This document shows positions 37,136 to 47,532 of a stretch of DNA of 55,203 bases, in pieces. The notes beneath the pieces are model-generated. The model ran no database searches, was not told the origin of the DNA, and saw only the letters and a program-made list of their open reading frames with translations. Source of the stretch: Gammaproteobacteria bacterium 45_16_T64. Lineage in GTDB: Bacteria; Pseudomonadota; Gammaproteobacteria; Pseudomonadales; Ketobacteraceae. A program made the translations under genes and the position numbers. The stretch is taken from contig MABD01000026.1 of assembly GCA_002162955.1 (NCBI GenBank), positions 97,768-152,970 on the forward strand. The letters run 5' to 3'. Position 1 is the stretch's first letter, and the number at the start of each line of letters is the position of its first letter.

Positions 37136-37771
37136 CTAAATCTCTGTCTTCTCTTTGAATTCACACAGATCTTCGATAGTGCATGCTCCGCAACGGGGTT
37201 TGCGCGCAGTGCATACATAACGCCCATGGAGGATTAGCCAATGGTGGGCATCCACTAAGAACTCTTTAGGCACGTGACGCATGAGCATTTTCTCAACGTC
37301 AAGAACGTTCTTGCCCTTGGCTATTTTTGTTCGGTTGGATACACGAAAAATATGCGTATCTACTGCCATTGCCGGTTGGCCAAATGCGGTGTTGAGAACG
37401 ACATTGGCAGTTTTTCTGCCAACTCCAGGCAGAGCCTCTAGGTCTTCACGATTATCGGGTACAACGGAGTCATGTTGTTCTATCAGTGCATGACATGTCT
37501 TAATCACATTGGCCGCTTTGGTGTTAAATAAGCCAATGGTTTTGATATACTTTTTTAGACCTTCTACACCGAGCTTTGCGATGGCCTTTGGTGTGTTGGC
37601 GATCGGGTATAGCTTTGCTGTTGCTTTGTTTACCGATACATCCGTTGCTTGCGCTGACAGAATTACGGCAATAAGCAGCTCAAAGGTGCTGCTGTATTCT
37701 AGCTCGGTTGTTGGGTTCGGATTAGCATCTCGTAATCGTGTAAATATCTGCAGGCGTTTGTCGGCGTTCAT
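37136..37771 (-). CDS. nth: Endonuclease III (DNA glycosylase/AP lyase)
   Basis: 211 residues, the normal length. It removes oxidised pyrimidines and nicks abasic sites. The helix-hairpin-helix and catalytic region is LPGVGRKTANVVL followed by VDTHIFR, with catalytic Lys and Asp intact. The C-terminal [4Fe-4S] motif C-x6-C-x2-C-x5-C is complete (CTARKPRCGACTIEDLC). It is the last gene of the rnf operon, 5 nt after rnfE, an order widely conserved in gammaproteobacteria. Confidence 0.98.
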   Translation of the reverse strand: MNADKRLQIFTRLRDANPNPTTELEYSSTFELLIAVILSAQATDVSVNKATAKLYPIANTPKAIAKLGVEGLKKYIKTIGLFNTKAANVIKTCHALIEQHDSVVPDNREDLEALPGVGRKTANVVLNTAFGQPAMAVDTHIFRVSNRTKIAKGKNVLDVEKMLMRHVPKEFLVDAHHWLILHGRYVCTARKPRCGACTIEDLCEFKEKTEI

Positions 37772-37776
37772 GTTGT

Positions 37777-38556
37777 TTAAGAGATATTCCCAGTAGTACG
37801 AACACGACGGCTGCCGCTGACAGGCTTGTCCGCAAGGGCGGTAGCGCGCTCTTTAAGTTTCTTGTCGACTATGTTTTTAAGTGCCAACAAGAAGCCCATG
37901 ATCACGAAGGCTCCAGGAGGCAATATTGCAAACAAGAATCCTTTGTAGTCATCAACAATATGAATGGTCCAGTTTTGGGCAATGTCGCCAAATAACAAAT
38001 GCATATTATCGAATAGTGTTGCTTGACCCAGTACTTCACGAATAGTGCCTAGGGCAACAATGACCAAGGTAAACCCTAGTCCTGTCATTAGACCATCAAG
38101 CGCTGATGCGAAGACGCCATTTTTACTGGCAAATGCATCTGCTCTACCCAATACAGCACAGTTAGTCACGATTAGGGGAATAAATATGCCAAGAACCAAG
38201 TAAAGCTCGTAGGTGAAGGCATTCATCAGAAATTCGATACAGGTAGTAAATGAGGCAATAATCATTACAAAGACGGGGAGTCGCACGGTATCTGTTGTGT
38301 AATTTCGAATCATTGAAACGGCAATGTTTGATGTTGTGATAACAAACATTGTGGCGAGGCCAAGCGCCAGAGAGTTTACAATAGAGCCGGATACGGCCAG
38401 CAGAGGGCACAATCCAAGTACTTGCACCAATACGGCATTGTTATTCCACAATCCATCACTAACAATTTTTTTCGTGTCTACAGACGATGTTTTTTTCGGT
38501 GTCGAAGGTAGGTCGAGTTCTGGGTTGTCCGTAGCGGTGCTCTCTACAGTGCTCAT
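37777..38556 (-). CDS. rnfE: Rnf/Rsx electron-transport complex subunit E
   Basis: 259 residues, about 30 longer than E. coli RsxE because of an N-terminal Ser/Thr-rich leader (about 1-27) before the family start around [21 protein letters not shown]. Six TM helices follow; RnfE and RnfA are paralogous halves of the membrane core. LGLCP and the central NCAVLG motif match the paired Cys that bind the intramembrane FeS centre with RnfA. The ATG overlaps the rnfG stop by 4 nt. Confidence 0.96.
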   Translation of the reverse strand: MSTVESTATDNPELDLPSTPKKTSSVDTKKIVSDGLWNNNAVLVQVLGLCPLLAVSGSIVNSLALGLATMFVITTSNIAVSMIRNYTTDTVRLPVFVMIIASFTTCIEFLMNAFTYELYLVLGIFIPLIVTNCAVLGRADAFASKNGVFASALDGLMTGLGFTLVIVALGTIREVLGQATLFDNMHLLFGDIAQNWTIHIVDDYKGFLFAILPPGAFVIMGFLLALKNIVDKKLKERATALADKPVSGSRRVRTTGNIS

Positions 38557-39209
38557 GGCTGACTACCTTGGCTAGAAAAAGTGGAAGACGTTTGTGTACC
38601 GAATAATGCAAGTTGCTGTTCGTTAAAATAGAGTAGGCTCTTATGTACACCATCAACAATAGCGCGAGGCGTGATGGTGGCGCCAGTAAATGCGTCGAAC
38701 TCACCGCCATCTTTTTTCACTTTCCAGCCAGCAGTGTTGGGTGAGGCCAGGTTTTTGTTATCAAAACTCTTAATCCAATCGGATTTAGCGAGTTCTATTT
38801 TGTCTCCTAACCCCGGTGTTTCAAAGTGGGGCGGTACTACGCGTACCCCGGTGACATCACCGTCGGCATTGATGCCTATTAGGAGGTTAATCGAGCCACC
38901 GTAACCTTCAGGAGCTGTGGTTTGAAAAATAGCCGCAGTGGGTATGCCGTCTTTCTTTGCAATATAGGCAACGCGGCTGTCTTTGTTTCCCAGCTGTTTA
39001 CTAGCGGCGACATCTACGGTGCTATCCAATAGGTTATTATCAAATAGGTTTGCCGGTACCACCTCTTTTAGTGCCGCTTCCAGTGCTTTTCTTTTAGCCG
39101 CTTCAATTTGGTCAGCAGTATTGATTTGGGTAAAAACAATAAGTCCCGTCGTTGCGATGGCAAAGAGCCCCATAATGACGCTGTTTTTACTGATCGATCC
39201 TAAAATCAT
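38553..39209 (-). CDS. rnfG: Rnf/Rsx complex subunit G (FMN-binding)
   Basis: 218 residues. One N-terminal TM helix (about 8-28) anchors a periplasmic FMN-binding domain. The flavinylation motif is FTGATITP (about 171-178); its Thr carries covalent FMN in the family. It passes electrons between RnfD and the rest of the complex on the periplasmic face. It follows rnfD by 11 nt and overlaps rnfE. Confidence 0.96.
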   Translation of the reverse strand: MILGSISKNSVIMGLFAIATTGLIVFTQINTADQIEAAKRKALEAALKEVVPANLFDNNLLDSTVDVAASKQLGNKDSRVAYIAKKDGIPTAAIFQTTAPEGYGGSINLLIGINADGDVTGVRVVPPHFETPGLGDKIELAKSDWIKSFDNKNLASPNTAGWKVKKDGGEFDAFTGATITPRAIVDGVHKSLLYFNEQQLALFGTQTSSTFSSQGSQP

Positions 39210-39220
39210 AGTTGTTCTCT

Positions 39221-40273
39221 TTAAGACTTGGCGATACCGCTGTTGGCTTTCTTATGCCCGTAAGCACGGGGCTGGGTATAGTATTCAATGGTGGGCGCAC
39301 ATAAGTTCAGTAGTAGAACTGCAAACGCCACGGCGTCAGGGTATCCACCCCATGCGCGAATGACGTAGATCAGTAACCCGATAAGCGCGCCGTAAATGAG
39401 TTTGCCTTTGTTACTGGTGGCAGCGGTGACAGGGTCTGTTGCAATAAAGAATGCACCGAGCATGGTGCCGCCACCGAGTACGTGGAATATGGGGTCAGCG
39501 TAGCTGTCGGGGTCAATGATGTAGAATAATCCGGCCAGTAAAAATAGGCTGGTTACCATGGCAACGGGAATATGCCAGGTGATAATCTTGCGTGCGACCA
39601 AATAGAGTCCACCGACTAAAAATGCAATGTTGACCCATTCCCAACCCACTCCAGCAATACTGCCCTGTAACACAGATGCAGAACGCAGCATGTCCAAATC
39701 ATTACCTGCGTAGGTCTTAAAGGTGTCTAACGGTGTGGCCATGGTGATGCCATCGATAACCGTGCGATCTACAGAGCCAAATATTAGCGCTAACGATTGA
39801 GAGAAGGAGGGGGAAGCAGCAACACCTTCGGTAAGGTTTGCGGGTATCCAAGTCGTCATTTCTAGGGGGAATGAAATCAGCAGCAATACGTAGCCAATCA
39901 TTGCGGGATTAAAGGGGTTTGATCCTAAGCCGCCATATAACTGTTTCGCGATGACAATCGCAAAGAGAATACCTACAACGGTTATCCACCATGGGGAGGT
40001 GGGCGGGATCGCGAGGGCAAGTAGCACAGCGGTTAAGATTGCGCTGCCATCTTTAATTGAAAACAGTATTGGGCGATTGCGTAATCGCAACACCAGTGCT
40101 TCTGCCGCCACCGCCACTAGCGAGCCAAATACGACGTTGATCAATGTACCCCAACCAAAGAGAAGGGTAAGTACAGCCAAACCCGGTATTGTGCCGTAGA
40201 TAACATGACGCATGACTGCGTTGGTTGTCATCGGTTTACGAACGTGAGGGGAGGTCACATGTAATACAGACAT
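39221..40273 (-). CDS. rnfD: Rnf/Rsx complex subunit D
   Basis: 350-residue polytopic subunit, homologous to NqrB. Motifs GSNPFNPAMIGYV and the flavin attachment region DGITMATPLDTFK are visible, with Thr in the expected position for covalent FMN. It is thought to form the ion path coupled to electron flow between ferredoxin and NAD+. It starts 3 nt after the rnfC stop. Confidence 0.97.
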   Translation of the reverse strand: MSVLHVTSPHVRKPMTTNAVMRHVIYGTIPGLAVLTLLFGWGTLINVVFGSLVAVAAEALVLRLRNRPILFSIKDGSAILTAVLLALAIPPTSPWWITVVGILFAIVIAKQLYGGLGSNPFNPAMIGYVLLLISFPLEMTTWIPANLTEGVAASPSFSQSLALIFGSVDRTVIDGITMATPLDTFKTYAGNDLDMLRSASVLQGSIAGVGWEWVNIAFLVGGLYLVARKIITWHIPVAMVTSLFLLAGLFYIIDPDSYADPIFHVLGGGTMLGAFFIATDPVTAATSNKGKLIYGALIGLLIYVIRAWGGYPDAVAFAVLLLNLCAPTIEYYTQPRAYGHKKANSGIAKS

Positions 40274-40276
40274 CAG

Positions 40277-42475
40277 TTACGCCTCTTCTGCTGCTTTGAG
40301 GGCCGCATCCGCGTTATCTGCGGTGGCCAGGGCTTTTTCATAGGCCGCTTTTAGGGCGGCATGGCTAGCGTGATCGTCGTCCAAGCTATTCAACGCTTTT
40401 AGCGCTTTTTTCGCTTTGGTACGGGCGATCGCAGCATCAAGTTTCAGTTGTTTGGTGGGGTCTTCAGTGGCTTTCTTTGCCTGCATCGCTTCTTTTTCTT
40501 TTGCTCTAGCTTCTTTCATTGCCGCTTTTGATGCGTCAGATTTAGCTTTTAGCGTCGCTTCTTCTTCTCGTAGGGCCTCAAGATTGTCGGCGCTATTGGC
40601 TTCTGCTTCTTGGGTTTTCTTTTGAGCATCTTTCCAGGCTTTAAAGTTGTCGGCGGAGGCCTGCTTTAGTTGCACCATCGGGTCATTAGAGACAGGTGCT
40701 ACGGCTGGAGAAGGTGATGCAGAGGGAGAAGAGGGGCTGGTAGACGCGGCGGAGGTTTTTGCGTCTTCGTACAATGCTTTGGTTTTTTCAGCTTTAGCCT
40801 TTAGCTGATCCACTTTCTTTTGGAACGCCTCCAACTGATCGCTACCATTTTTCTCAGCAATAGTGAGGGCTTTTTCGGCATCTTTCCAGCGTTTAGTGGC
40901 TGATGCCCAAGCAGATTTGAGTTTGGTTGCGTTGCTTGCAGTGTCCGCTACATCGTCGGTTCCAGGTGTTGTAGGCGAGCCACTCGCGTCCGATGGAGGG
41001 TTTGCAAGTGCCGCTGCTTTCTTAGCGGCCTGTTTTTTTGCAGCTGCTTCAGCCCTAGCTTTACGTTTCTGTTCTTTTTCACGCTCTTCTTTCTCCAGTC
41101 TGGCTTGACGAAATTCAAACCTTTCTCGAGCATGATCCGCTTTAATTGTTTCAGATTTATGTTTTCGTATCTGTCCTTTACCAAACCGGAAATATTGTAC
41201 CAAGGGAATGTTACTGGGGCAGACAAAGGAGCAGGCACCACATTCGATGCAATCCGCGAGGTTGAAGTGCTCGGCTTTTTCCAGCTCATTGGATTTGGAG
41301 AACCAATAGAGCTGCTGAGGTAGTAGGCCAGCGGGGCATACCTGCGCGCAGCTACCGCAGCGAATACAGGCTTGCTCTTGAGCAGGAACTGGAATTTCTT
41401 CGGTGGTCGGTGCTAACAGGCAATTGGTTACTTTCACCACAGGCACGGAGGCGTCATGAATGGAAAACCCCATCATTGGCCCGCCCATGATTAAACGACT
41501 GGCAGCGCTCATGTCTGCTCCTGCTTGTGCTAACAGCGCGTCAACAGGGGTGCCGAGTAGGACTTCATAGTTACCTTTGTGCTTTACTGCGTCACCCGTC
41601 ACGGTGGTAATACGGGATACTAAGGGCTCACCATGATGTATGGCTCGATTAATCGCGTAGGCTGTCCCCGTGTTCTGACAAATCACCCCCACATCGGAAG
41701 GTAGGCCGCCACTGCTGACTTCTTTACCCGTGAGCATATAGATGAGCTGTTTTTCTCCGCCAGACGGATACTTCGTGGGTACCACCACTACTTCTATATT
41801 GTTATTGGCGGTTGCCTTTTTGAACGCGGCAATGGCATCGGGTTTGTTATCTTCAATGCCGATCAGCGTTTCTTGTGGGTTGACTAACCACTGCATTATT
41901 TCGAGACCAGCGATTATTTCATCAGCTCGCTCTTGAATTAGTTTGTCGTCGGCGGTGATGTAGGGTTCACACTCCACAGAATTAAGAATGAGTTGTTCTA
42001 TTTTTGTGCCGGGTTTAATGCCCAGTTTTATCGCACTCGGAAAACCTGCTCCACCCATGCCGGCTATGCCTGCATTACGAATAGCATCGATAACGTCGTT
42101 ACGTTCTAGGGATTGATAGTTGTCTATCGGGTGGCGTGCTCCCCAGGTATCGTTGCTGTCAGGTTTAAGTACAATGCAGACGCCATCAATTTGTGATGGG
42201 TGTTGTATTGGACGAGATTCAATGGCTATCACTTCACCAGACGTTGGAGCATGTACGGGAAGGCTAACAAAGCCATTACCCTCAGCGATCACTTGCCCCT
42301 TTAGGACTTTGTCACCCACCTCGACGCAAGGCTTTGCTGGTGCGCCAATATGCTGCTGGGTGGGGATGACTAATTCCGCCGGAATATCCGCGCGAGTAAT
42401 CTCTGTTTGTAGCGACTGAATTTTGTTTTGTGCAGGGTGTATGCCACCAGGAATATCCCAAATTTGACGGCTCAT
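40277..42475 (-). CDS. rnfC: Rnf/Rsx complex subunit C with long Ala/Lys-rich C-terminal extension
   Basis: 732 residues. The conserved part (about 1-450) has an N-terminal sandwich/biotin-like domain, the NADH/FMN-binding region ([25 protein letters not shown]) and two [4Fe-4S] motifs ([24 protein letters not shown]). Residues about 455-732 are low-complexity Ala/Lys/Glu coiled coil with two related blocks ([15 protein letters not shown] and [15 protein letters not shown]). Long variable tails are common in gammaproteobacterial RnfC. It overlaps rnfB by 4 nt. Confidence 0.97.
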   Translation of the reverse strand: MSRQIWDIPGGIHPAQNKIQSLQTEITRADIPAELVIPTQQHIGAPAKPCVEVGDKVLKGQVIAEGNGFVSLPVHAPTSGEVIAIESRPIQHPSQIDGVCIVLKPDSNDTWGARHPIDNYQSLERNDVIDAIRNAGIAGMGGAGFPSAIKLGIKPGTKIEQLILNSVECEPYITADDKLIQERADEIIAGLEIMQWLVNPQETLIGIEDNKPDAIAAFKKATANNNIEVVVVPTKYPSGGEKQLIYMLTGKEVSSGGLPSDVGVICQNTGTAYAINRAIHHGEPLVSRITTVTGDAVKHKGNYEVLLGTPVDALLAQAGADMSAASRLIMGGPMMGFSIHDASVPVVKVTNCLLAPTTEEIPVPAQEQACIRCGSCAQVCPAGLLPQQLYWFSKSNELEKAEHFNLADCIECGACSFVCPSNIPLVQYFRFGKGQIRKHKSETIKADHARERFEFRQARLEKEEREKEQKRKARAEAAAKKQAAKKAAALANPPSDASGSPTTPGTDDVADTASNATKLKSAWASATKRWKDAEKALTIAEKNGSDQLEAFQKKVDQLKAKAEKTKALYEDAKTSAASTSPSSPSASPSPAVAPVSNDPMVQLKQASADNFKAWKDAQKKTQEAEANSADNLEALREEEATLKAKSDASKAAMKEARAKEKEAMQAKKATEDPTKQLKLDAAIARTKAKKALKALNSLDDDHASHAALKAAYEKALATADNADAALKAAEEA

Positions 42476-43062
42476 GCGATATTCCTTACTGGGATCAACT
42501 GCCCCGGTGTTATGCCCACGCCATCAGGCTGTGGCCAGGCCCAAGTGGTGTGTGTCACTTTCTCCGGGATGATATCAATACAGTCAACAGGGCAAGGCTC
42601 TACGCAGAGGTCACAGCCCGTGCATTCGTCGACAATAACGGTATGCATTTGTTTTGCGGCGCCTAAAATTGCATCCATCGGGCAGGCCTGAATGCATTTG
42701 GTACAGCCGATACATTCATCTTCGCGAATATAGGCCACCATAGGTACATCAACAACGTCGCTTTCTTCTGCATCCAACGGGATAAAATCTTTACCTAGCA
42801 GGTCAGCCATCGCGTGAATAGTATCTTCGCCACCGGGAATGCACTTATTGATTTCATCTTCATCATTGGCAACGGCTTCTGCATAAGGGCGGCAACCTGG
42901 ATGGCCACACTGACCACACTGTGTTTGTGGTAGCAACGCATCGACCTGGTCGGCGATAGGATCATCGTCGGTGGCGAACTTTACCGCCGCATAGCCCAGC
43001 GCTGAGCCGAATAGCACCGCCATTGATACCAGCGAAAATACTGCACTTAAATCATCAGTCAT
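42472..43062 (-). CDS. rnfB: Rnf/Rsx complex subunit B (ferredoxin-like)
   Basis: 196 residues. An N-terminal membrane helix, then the [15 protein letters not shown] cluster with the later Cys in NKCIPGG, and two bacterial ferredoxin motifs ([12 protein letters not shown] and [12 protein letters not shown]). It is the electron entry/exit subunit of Rnf. ATG 43062 is chosen; the frame continues to a GTG at 43071 that overlaps the rnfA stop, and neither has a strong ribosome site. Confidence 0.96.
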   Translation of the reverse strand: MTDDLSAVFSLVSMAVLFGSALGYAAVKFATDDDPIADQVDALLPQTQCGQCGHPGCRPYAEAVANDEDEINKCIPGGEDTIHAMADLLGKDFIPLDAEESDVVDVPMVAYIREDECIGCTKCIQACPMDAILGAAKQMHTVIVDECTGCDLCVEPCPVDCIDIIPEKVTHTTWAWPQPDGVGITPGQLIPVRNIA

Positions 43063-43070
43063 ACTAATCA

Positions 43071-43655
43071 CTACAGTTTGATGAGGCCGGAAAAGCCCAT
43101 GAATGCTAATGACATCAATCCGGCGGTAATCATACCAATGGACGGTCCTTTAAAGGGTTCTGGCACATCGGCCACCGCAATGCGTTCACGCATCGCGGCA
43201 AATAGAATCAATACGAGGGAGAACCCGACTGCTGCACCAAAGCCATACAGTAAAGCCTCAATAAAGCTATCAGTGCCCTTTTTAACAGTTAACAAGGCAA
43301 CACCCAATACGGCGCAGTTACTGGTGATCAGCGGTAAGAAGACCCCTAAAACGCGATAAAGTAATGGGCTGGTTTTTTTCACGACCATCTCGGTGAACTG
43401 AACGGTAACCGCGATCACCAAGATAAAGGAGATGGTACGTAAATACTCGACTCCTAAGGGCTCTAGGATATAGGCATAGGTGAGATAGCTGAGCACAGAG
43501 GATAAGGTAAGCACAAAGGTGGTGGCTAACGACATGCCCATGGCCGTTTCCAATTTGTTGGAAACCCCCATAAAGGGACATAACCCTAAAAATTGTACCA
43601 ATACGAAATTGTTTACCAATATCGTACTTACGAGAATAATCAGAAATTCAGACAT
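43071..43655 (-). CDS. rnfA: Rnf/Rsx complex subunit A
   Basis: 194-residue membrane subunit with six TM helices. [20 protein letters not shown] and the central NCAVLGVAL are near identical to the family and carry the Cys of the intramembrane FeS site shared with RnfE. The frame extends to 43724, but the family N-terminus begins at the ATG at 43655. It is the first gene of rnfABCDGE-nth. Confidence 0.97.
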   Translation of the reverse strand: MSEFLIILVSTILVNNFVLVQFLGLCPFMGVSNKLETAMGMSLATTFVLTLSSVLSYLTYAYILEPLGVEYLRTISFILVIAVTVQFTEMVVKKTSPLLYRVLGVFLPLITSNCAVLGVALLTVKKGTDSFIEALLYGFGAAVGFSLVLILFAAMRERIAVADVPEPFKGPSIGMITAGLMSLAFMGFSGLIKL

Positions 43656-43739
43656 TCGGCCAGAACCTTGCTCAATGTTGTAGGTGTGACGCCCCGAAAT
43701 CCGGCTAATTGCCGGTAGACTCACAAAAGGCGCCCGATT

Positions 43740-43767
43740 TTATCACAAAACCCCTTATATCTCGCAA
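43740..43767 (-). promoter_or_regulatory. Candidate sigma-70 promoter for the rnf operon
   Basis: On the minus strand TTGCGA (43762-43767) and TGATAA (43740-43745) are 16 nt apart, about 85 nt before rnfA. The match is moderate. It lies in the 318-bp gap 43656-43973, which otherwise shows only a 5-bp hairpin (CCGGC/GCCGG at 43701-43715) and no gene. Confidence 0.25.
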
Positions 43768-43973
43768 CTGAATTGCCAATAGGGCTAGTAACCAATTGTT
43801 ATAAAAATATGCACTATCTGTAAAGTGGATGTGTAGTCACATGTTGATGTTTGTCGGTCAATTGAGACGAATTTAGTGGGTTGTAGCGGGATTCTATCAG
43901 AATTATTATTCATAAAGGTGAATATAGTCTGAATATATTTGCGTGTTGAAGAGCCTTCGGCCCGCGTGAGTCG

Positions 43974-44756
43974 CTAGCCAAATAGAGTATCATGCTGAGC
44001 CAAGCTGGCTGTGTGAGTCAGGGGAGTTTCACAGGGGGAGCCATCATGGTAGTTAAAAGTGATCGGGTTATTATCGTCTTGAGGGACTTTACGCACCGCG
44101 ATATGGCTAAAACTCACGGTTTTTGCATCGCTTCTATGCATGCATACGGACTGATAATTTTTTCCATCTTGGTGGCTAGCATGTAGCTTTAAGTGGCGTG
44201 AGGTGAGCCCTTCGGTCTGAGGCCCAGCACTGATTACGTCGATAAATTTTTGTTGACGCATAGGGGAGACCTCATCGAATTTCACCGATGATGAGGTGAT
44301 TAAGGTGGCTGGAGCGAACATGTTAAGGTCCTGGCCGCTCCATTGAAATACCTGCTGATTTCCAGAAGGGCTGGCGGAGCTATTGGTCAAATCAAACGCA
44401 GCAAGGGTAAAAGGTGCGTAATCAGTGAGTTGCTCTGATATCAGCGATGCTTGGACCGCGTTAATATTTCGATGGTGAGCGAGAGAGCGTAATAACAGGC
44501 CGCGACTGATAAGCTCCGTGGTGTTTCTAGTGGGATGCGCAGCGCTGTGATAATAGTTCAGTAGATACAGGCTTAACCCATGTTCATTAACTGATATCCA
44601 GCTGCCACCGCCATTGGGGTCGGTGGGCATAAGCACACGAGTGCTATTAAGTGTAATTGGCTGGGGTGGAACGGCTTGTTGTCGGTTGCGTTGCTCATCT
44701 CGATTGAAAAACACCTGGTATTCTGTATCGGTTCGTAACCAGCTTAGCGTGCACAT
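43974..44756 (-). CDS. NRDE/TANGO2-family protein
   Basis: 260 residues. The family hallmark is at the N-terminus: MCTLSWLR then FFNRDEQRNR, with a free N-terminal Cys2 as in Ntn-hydrolase-like folds. The WISVNEHGLSLYLLNYY block is also typical. TANGO2 homologues are linked to haem or lipid handling, but the bacterial function is not established. The start overlaps the DinB-like gene by 13 nt, making this the last gene of a five-gene operon. Confidence 0.88.
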   Translation of the reverse strand: MCTLSWLRTDTEYQVFFNRDEQRNRQQAVPPQPITLNSTRVLMPTDPNGGGSWISVNEHGLSLYLLNYYHSAAHPTRNTTELISRGLLLRSLAHHRNINAVQASLISEQLTDYAPFTLAAFDLTNSSASPSGNQQVFQWSGQDLNMFAPATLITSSSVKFDEVSPMRQQKFIDVISAGPQTEGLTSRHLKLHASHQDGKNYQSVCMHRSDAKTVSFSHIAVRKVPQDDNNPITFNYHDGSPCETPLTHTASLAQHDTLFG

Positions 44757-45274
44757 GTTGTGGGTTCTTGTTCTCGTAAATGAGTTGCGGTGGCTGCGGC
44801 TAAACCCAGCGTAGGGTCAACATCTTTGCCGGTCATTTTAGCGATAACGGCCATTAGGGCAAGGTGATGGGTTAAGTGGCTGGATGCAAAGCACAGTTCG
44901 CGACCAAATGAGGATGCAAATTCAGCGGTTTGTTGAGAGGACATCGCGACCTCTGTGCTCACTGTCGTTTGCTGTTCTATCTCTTCGGATGTTATTTCGC
45001 TGACCCATTGTCTTATGCCATTGAGTTCCTGTAAACCGATGTTTCGAACGCTTTCTACGCCATGTCCACGACGGCGTACATCGTAATTAATAACATCGGC
45101 ATTGGCGCGATTTATCAGTGCCAAATAGAGGTCAATAATATGCCTGAGATGTTGTCCAATGGAACTATCAAACCAAGGTTTGGCGCAGAACTGATATTCA
45201 GCGTCACTCAACCCCTCGATGAATGTAATCATTTGGTCTATTGACTCAAGGCTACCGGCTACCGTTTTATTCAT
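44744..45274 (-). CDS. DinB-like four-helix metal-binding protein
   Basis: 176 residues, mainly helical. Three His in the DinB/YfiT positions are seen: IGQHLRHIIDLY (about 44-55) and SSHLTHHLAL (about 131-140). The fold binds a divalent metal and includes thiol-dependent transferases (mycothiol, bacillithiol), while many members are uncharacterised. It starts 6 nt after the MFS-like gene. Paired with the NRDE gene, it probably serves the same pathway as the ATP-grasp genes upstream or is simply co-transcribed. Confidence 0.82.
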   Translation of the reverse strand: MNKTVAGSLESIDQMITFIEGLSDAEYQFCAKPWFDSSIGQHLRHIIDLYLALINRANADVINYDVRRRGHGVESVRNIGLQELNGIRQWVSEITSEEIEQQTTVSTEVAMSSQQTAEFASSFGRELCFASSHLTHHLALMAVIAKMTGKDVDPTLGLAAATATHLREQEPTTCAR

Positions 45275-45280
45275 AATGCT

Positions 45281-46624
45281 TTACCGTTTATTCACTAACC
45301 GAGAGTGTCGGGTTGTGACGTATTGTTTAATTGATAAGAAGGGGTGCGTTAGGGATGACAACATTTGCGTGTGGCGACCGCTTATGTCGCTGTCGCCCGT
45401 TGTACTGCTGTATAAGATGCTATAAGCGCCATAAATTAACGCAAAAGGGCTGGCTATAAAGTAAACTACTGACATATCAATGTTGGTCTGATCGCCAGTC
45501 GAAAAAAGCAGTAGGGCAATTAGGCCGAAGGCGAGTGCAATACCGAATTGTGAGTAGTAACTTTTGCATAATAAGTAGCGATAGGGAGTATTATCTCGAG
45601 CAAGATCGAAAAAACGCTTGTTAAATACCAGGCGGAAAAAGGTGGTTAAGAAACCAATAATAAGAATGGTGGAATATAACGTTATATGATTGAACTCGGT
45701 ACTATTCACCACACTATTCCCCGCACTATTATTCGCACTCAGGTCACCGCGAAGCAACCAGCTTAAGGCGTAGAGTAAAATTGCAACGGTAAATACCTTT
45801 TGTTGATTGATGTTGTCTATTTTGTTTTTAATAAAATAGAAGGCAATGGATAATAGTAGGGTTAAGGATACGACCACGACGCCTAAGGTAAGGAAACTTT
45901 GTTGGGTCAAAAAGTATAAAGAGAGCACCCAGAAATAGCTTTCTAAGAATAAAAAGGGGCCGTCTAAAAGGAAGACAAGCTTAGAGCGGTGGTTATCTTT
46001 AAATCCGACAATCTCGCTAAGAGAAAGTGCGGGCTCATTTGTTGGCCTTATGTCGGAAGAGCTTTTCTGAGAGATTTCATGGGGGCTGTTGTTTCTTGTG
46101 AGCAGTTGCCAGGCTGCAATGGAGGCGATGACTAGCGACAGAACAAGGATAGGCGTTACCCCATTGTTTTCTAGTAAATATCCGCCAATCAGGATGCCAA
46201 CTTTAAGGAGCACGACGACAAGGATTTGAATGTTGCCAAAGGTTCTTCCTGTATTGCCTGCAGTGGTAATCTGATTGAACATCGCCCGCTGTGTTGACCA
46301 ATAAAAACAATTATATGCCCCGTTGATCAATGCTAACCCTACAAATACAACGCTGGTTGTGTCTATGGCTAACAATGCCACTAAACAAAGCTCAGCGATA
46401 AACGATAAAAGGATAATCGCTTTCCATTGGCGGTGTTCCCGTAGTCTATCCCAACCCCATAACGTGCCTATAAAACCCACTCCGGTGAGGGAAATAAAGG
46501 CTGCTATACCGGCAATGGAATAACCCCTATCCCAAAGTAGCACCGGCAGGAAGAAAGGCAATAGACCAATAATCAGAGAATGAAACCCTGAGAATTGATA
46601 AAAATGTCGAGAGGTTAGTTGCAT
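45281..46624 (-). CDS. MFS-type transporter
   Basis: A 447-residue membrane protein with about 11-12 hydrophobic segments. Major-facilitator organisation is suggested by two halves around a hydrophilic loop near residues 185-210. The family signature is weak and the substrate cannot be predicted. Its ATG overlaps the stop of the second ATP-grasp gene by 1 nt (TAATG arrangement). The position suggests export of the ATP-grasp product or import of its substrate. Confidence 0.78.
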   Translation of the reverse strand: MQLTSRHFYQFSGFHSLIIGLLPFFLPVLLWDRGYSIAGIAAFISLTGVGFIGTLWGWDRLREHRQWKAIILLSFIAELCLVALLAIDTTSVVFVGLALINGAYNCFYWSTQRAMFNQITTAGNTGRTFGNIQILVVVLLKVGILIGGYLLENNGVTPILVLSLVIASIAAWQLLTRNNSPHEISQKSSSDIRPTNEPALSLSEIVGFKDNHRSKLVFLLDGPFLFLESYFWVLSLYFLTQQSFLTLGVVVVSLTLLLSIAFYFIKNKIDNINQQKVFTVAILLYALSWLLRGDLSANNSAGNSVVNSTEFNHITLYSTILIIGFLTTFFRLVFNKRFFDLARDNTPYRYLLCKSYYSQFGIALAFGLIALLLFSTGDQTNIDMSVVYFIASPFALIYGAYSILYSSTTGDSDISGRHTQMLSSLTHPFLSIKQYVTTRHSRLVNKR

Positions 46625-47532
46625 TAGAATACGTCTGTCTGGCCAATGTTGAGTTGATCTAATTCGTCAAAATAGTGTGATAAATCTTCCTTTTTTCCAT
46701 ATCTCGGGTAGTCGTGCATTTTGAGATAAGGGCGAGAGTTCACTTCCAGGAATATACACTTCTGATCTCTATAATCCGTTTCGATGCCTTTTTCCAAGAT
46801 CACATCAATACCCAAGATATTGGCGTCAAACAAATCCAGTACTTTCTTAAACAGCGCTTCATTAACCGCAGGAAGCGTGTCTTTTTCAATGGTTCTTACA
46901 ACGCCACCGGGTGCTAAGGATATTCGATAAAACAGCGTGATGATTGCACCCTTGTCAGGAATACTTTCTAACCCCAGGCCTTGCTTTTTAAGAAAGCGTT
47001 GGGTGACAGAGCCTTTTTGAAGTGGATGAATGCAAGGGTATAGCCCCATGCTTTCTCGAACGGTATTTTCTGCATCAATTAGCGTGCTAATGGAATCGAC
47101 ACCATTGCCTTCTACAAAGGGAGAGTAGCGTTGCAATACCGACATGATTTTGCCTTGTGCAACGACCACTCGATAGTTATTACCTTCTAGGTATTGTTCG
47201 ACCACCGTGGCTGGCCACCATAGTTTGGCAAGAAAAATGGCCTTCCATAATTCTTTAGCATTTCGAATCGGGAAGTGGCTACCGCGTGAGAAACCACTGA
47301 CATTGGGTTTGATGACGAGTGGGTAGCCATAAGTTTTTGCAAAAGCGAAGGCCTTGAGTGGGTTAATAAAAATCATGCCATTAGCATGAGGAATGTCGCC
47401 TTGGGCAAATACTTCCCGCGCCTGTTTTTTGGATCGACAGCTCTTTCTGACTTCCAAGCTGTTGTAGCTGCTACATCCATCCATAAAGCGTTTACTAATC
47501 CAGAGATAGATATATTTTCTAAGCGCGTTCAT
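46624..47532 (-). CDS. ATP-grasp ligase, cyanophycin-synthetase/glutathione-synthase-like
   Basis: 302 residues spanning a complete ATP-grasp domain: YGYPLVIKPNVSGFSRG (ATP-binding Lys and Gly loop), VVEQYLEGNNYRVVV, GNGVDSISTLIDAEN, and the metal site FLEVNSRPYLKMHDYP. The pattern resembles the ATP-grasp part of cyanophycin synthetase without its Mur-ligase half. Such enzymes join a carboxylate to an amine through an acyl phosphate. It overlaps a second ATP-grasp-like gene by 14 nt upstream. The pair may make a dipeptide-like or amide compound (inference). Confidence 0.85.
   Translation of the reverse strand: MNALRKYIYLWISKRFMDGCSSYNSLEVRKSCRSKKQAREVFAQGDIPHANGMIFINPLKAFAFAKTYGYPLVIKPNVSGFSRGSHFPIRNAKELWKAIFLAKLWWPATVVEQYLEGNNYRVVVAQGKIMSVLQRYSPFVEGNGVDSISTLIDAENTVRESMGLYPCIHPLQKGSVTQRFLKKQGLGLESIPDKGAIITLFYRISLAPGGVVRTIEKDTLPAVNEALFKKVLDLFDANILGIDVILEKGIETDYRDQKCIFLEVNSRPYLKMHDYPRYGKKEDLSHYFDELDQLNIGQTDVF

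Noticed and set aside
40863-41323. Overlapping open frames opposite the rnfC tail
   Set aside because: They arise from the Ala/Lys-rich low-complexity codons of rnfC.
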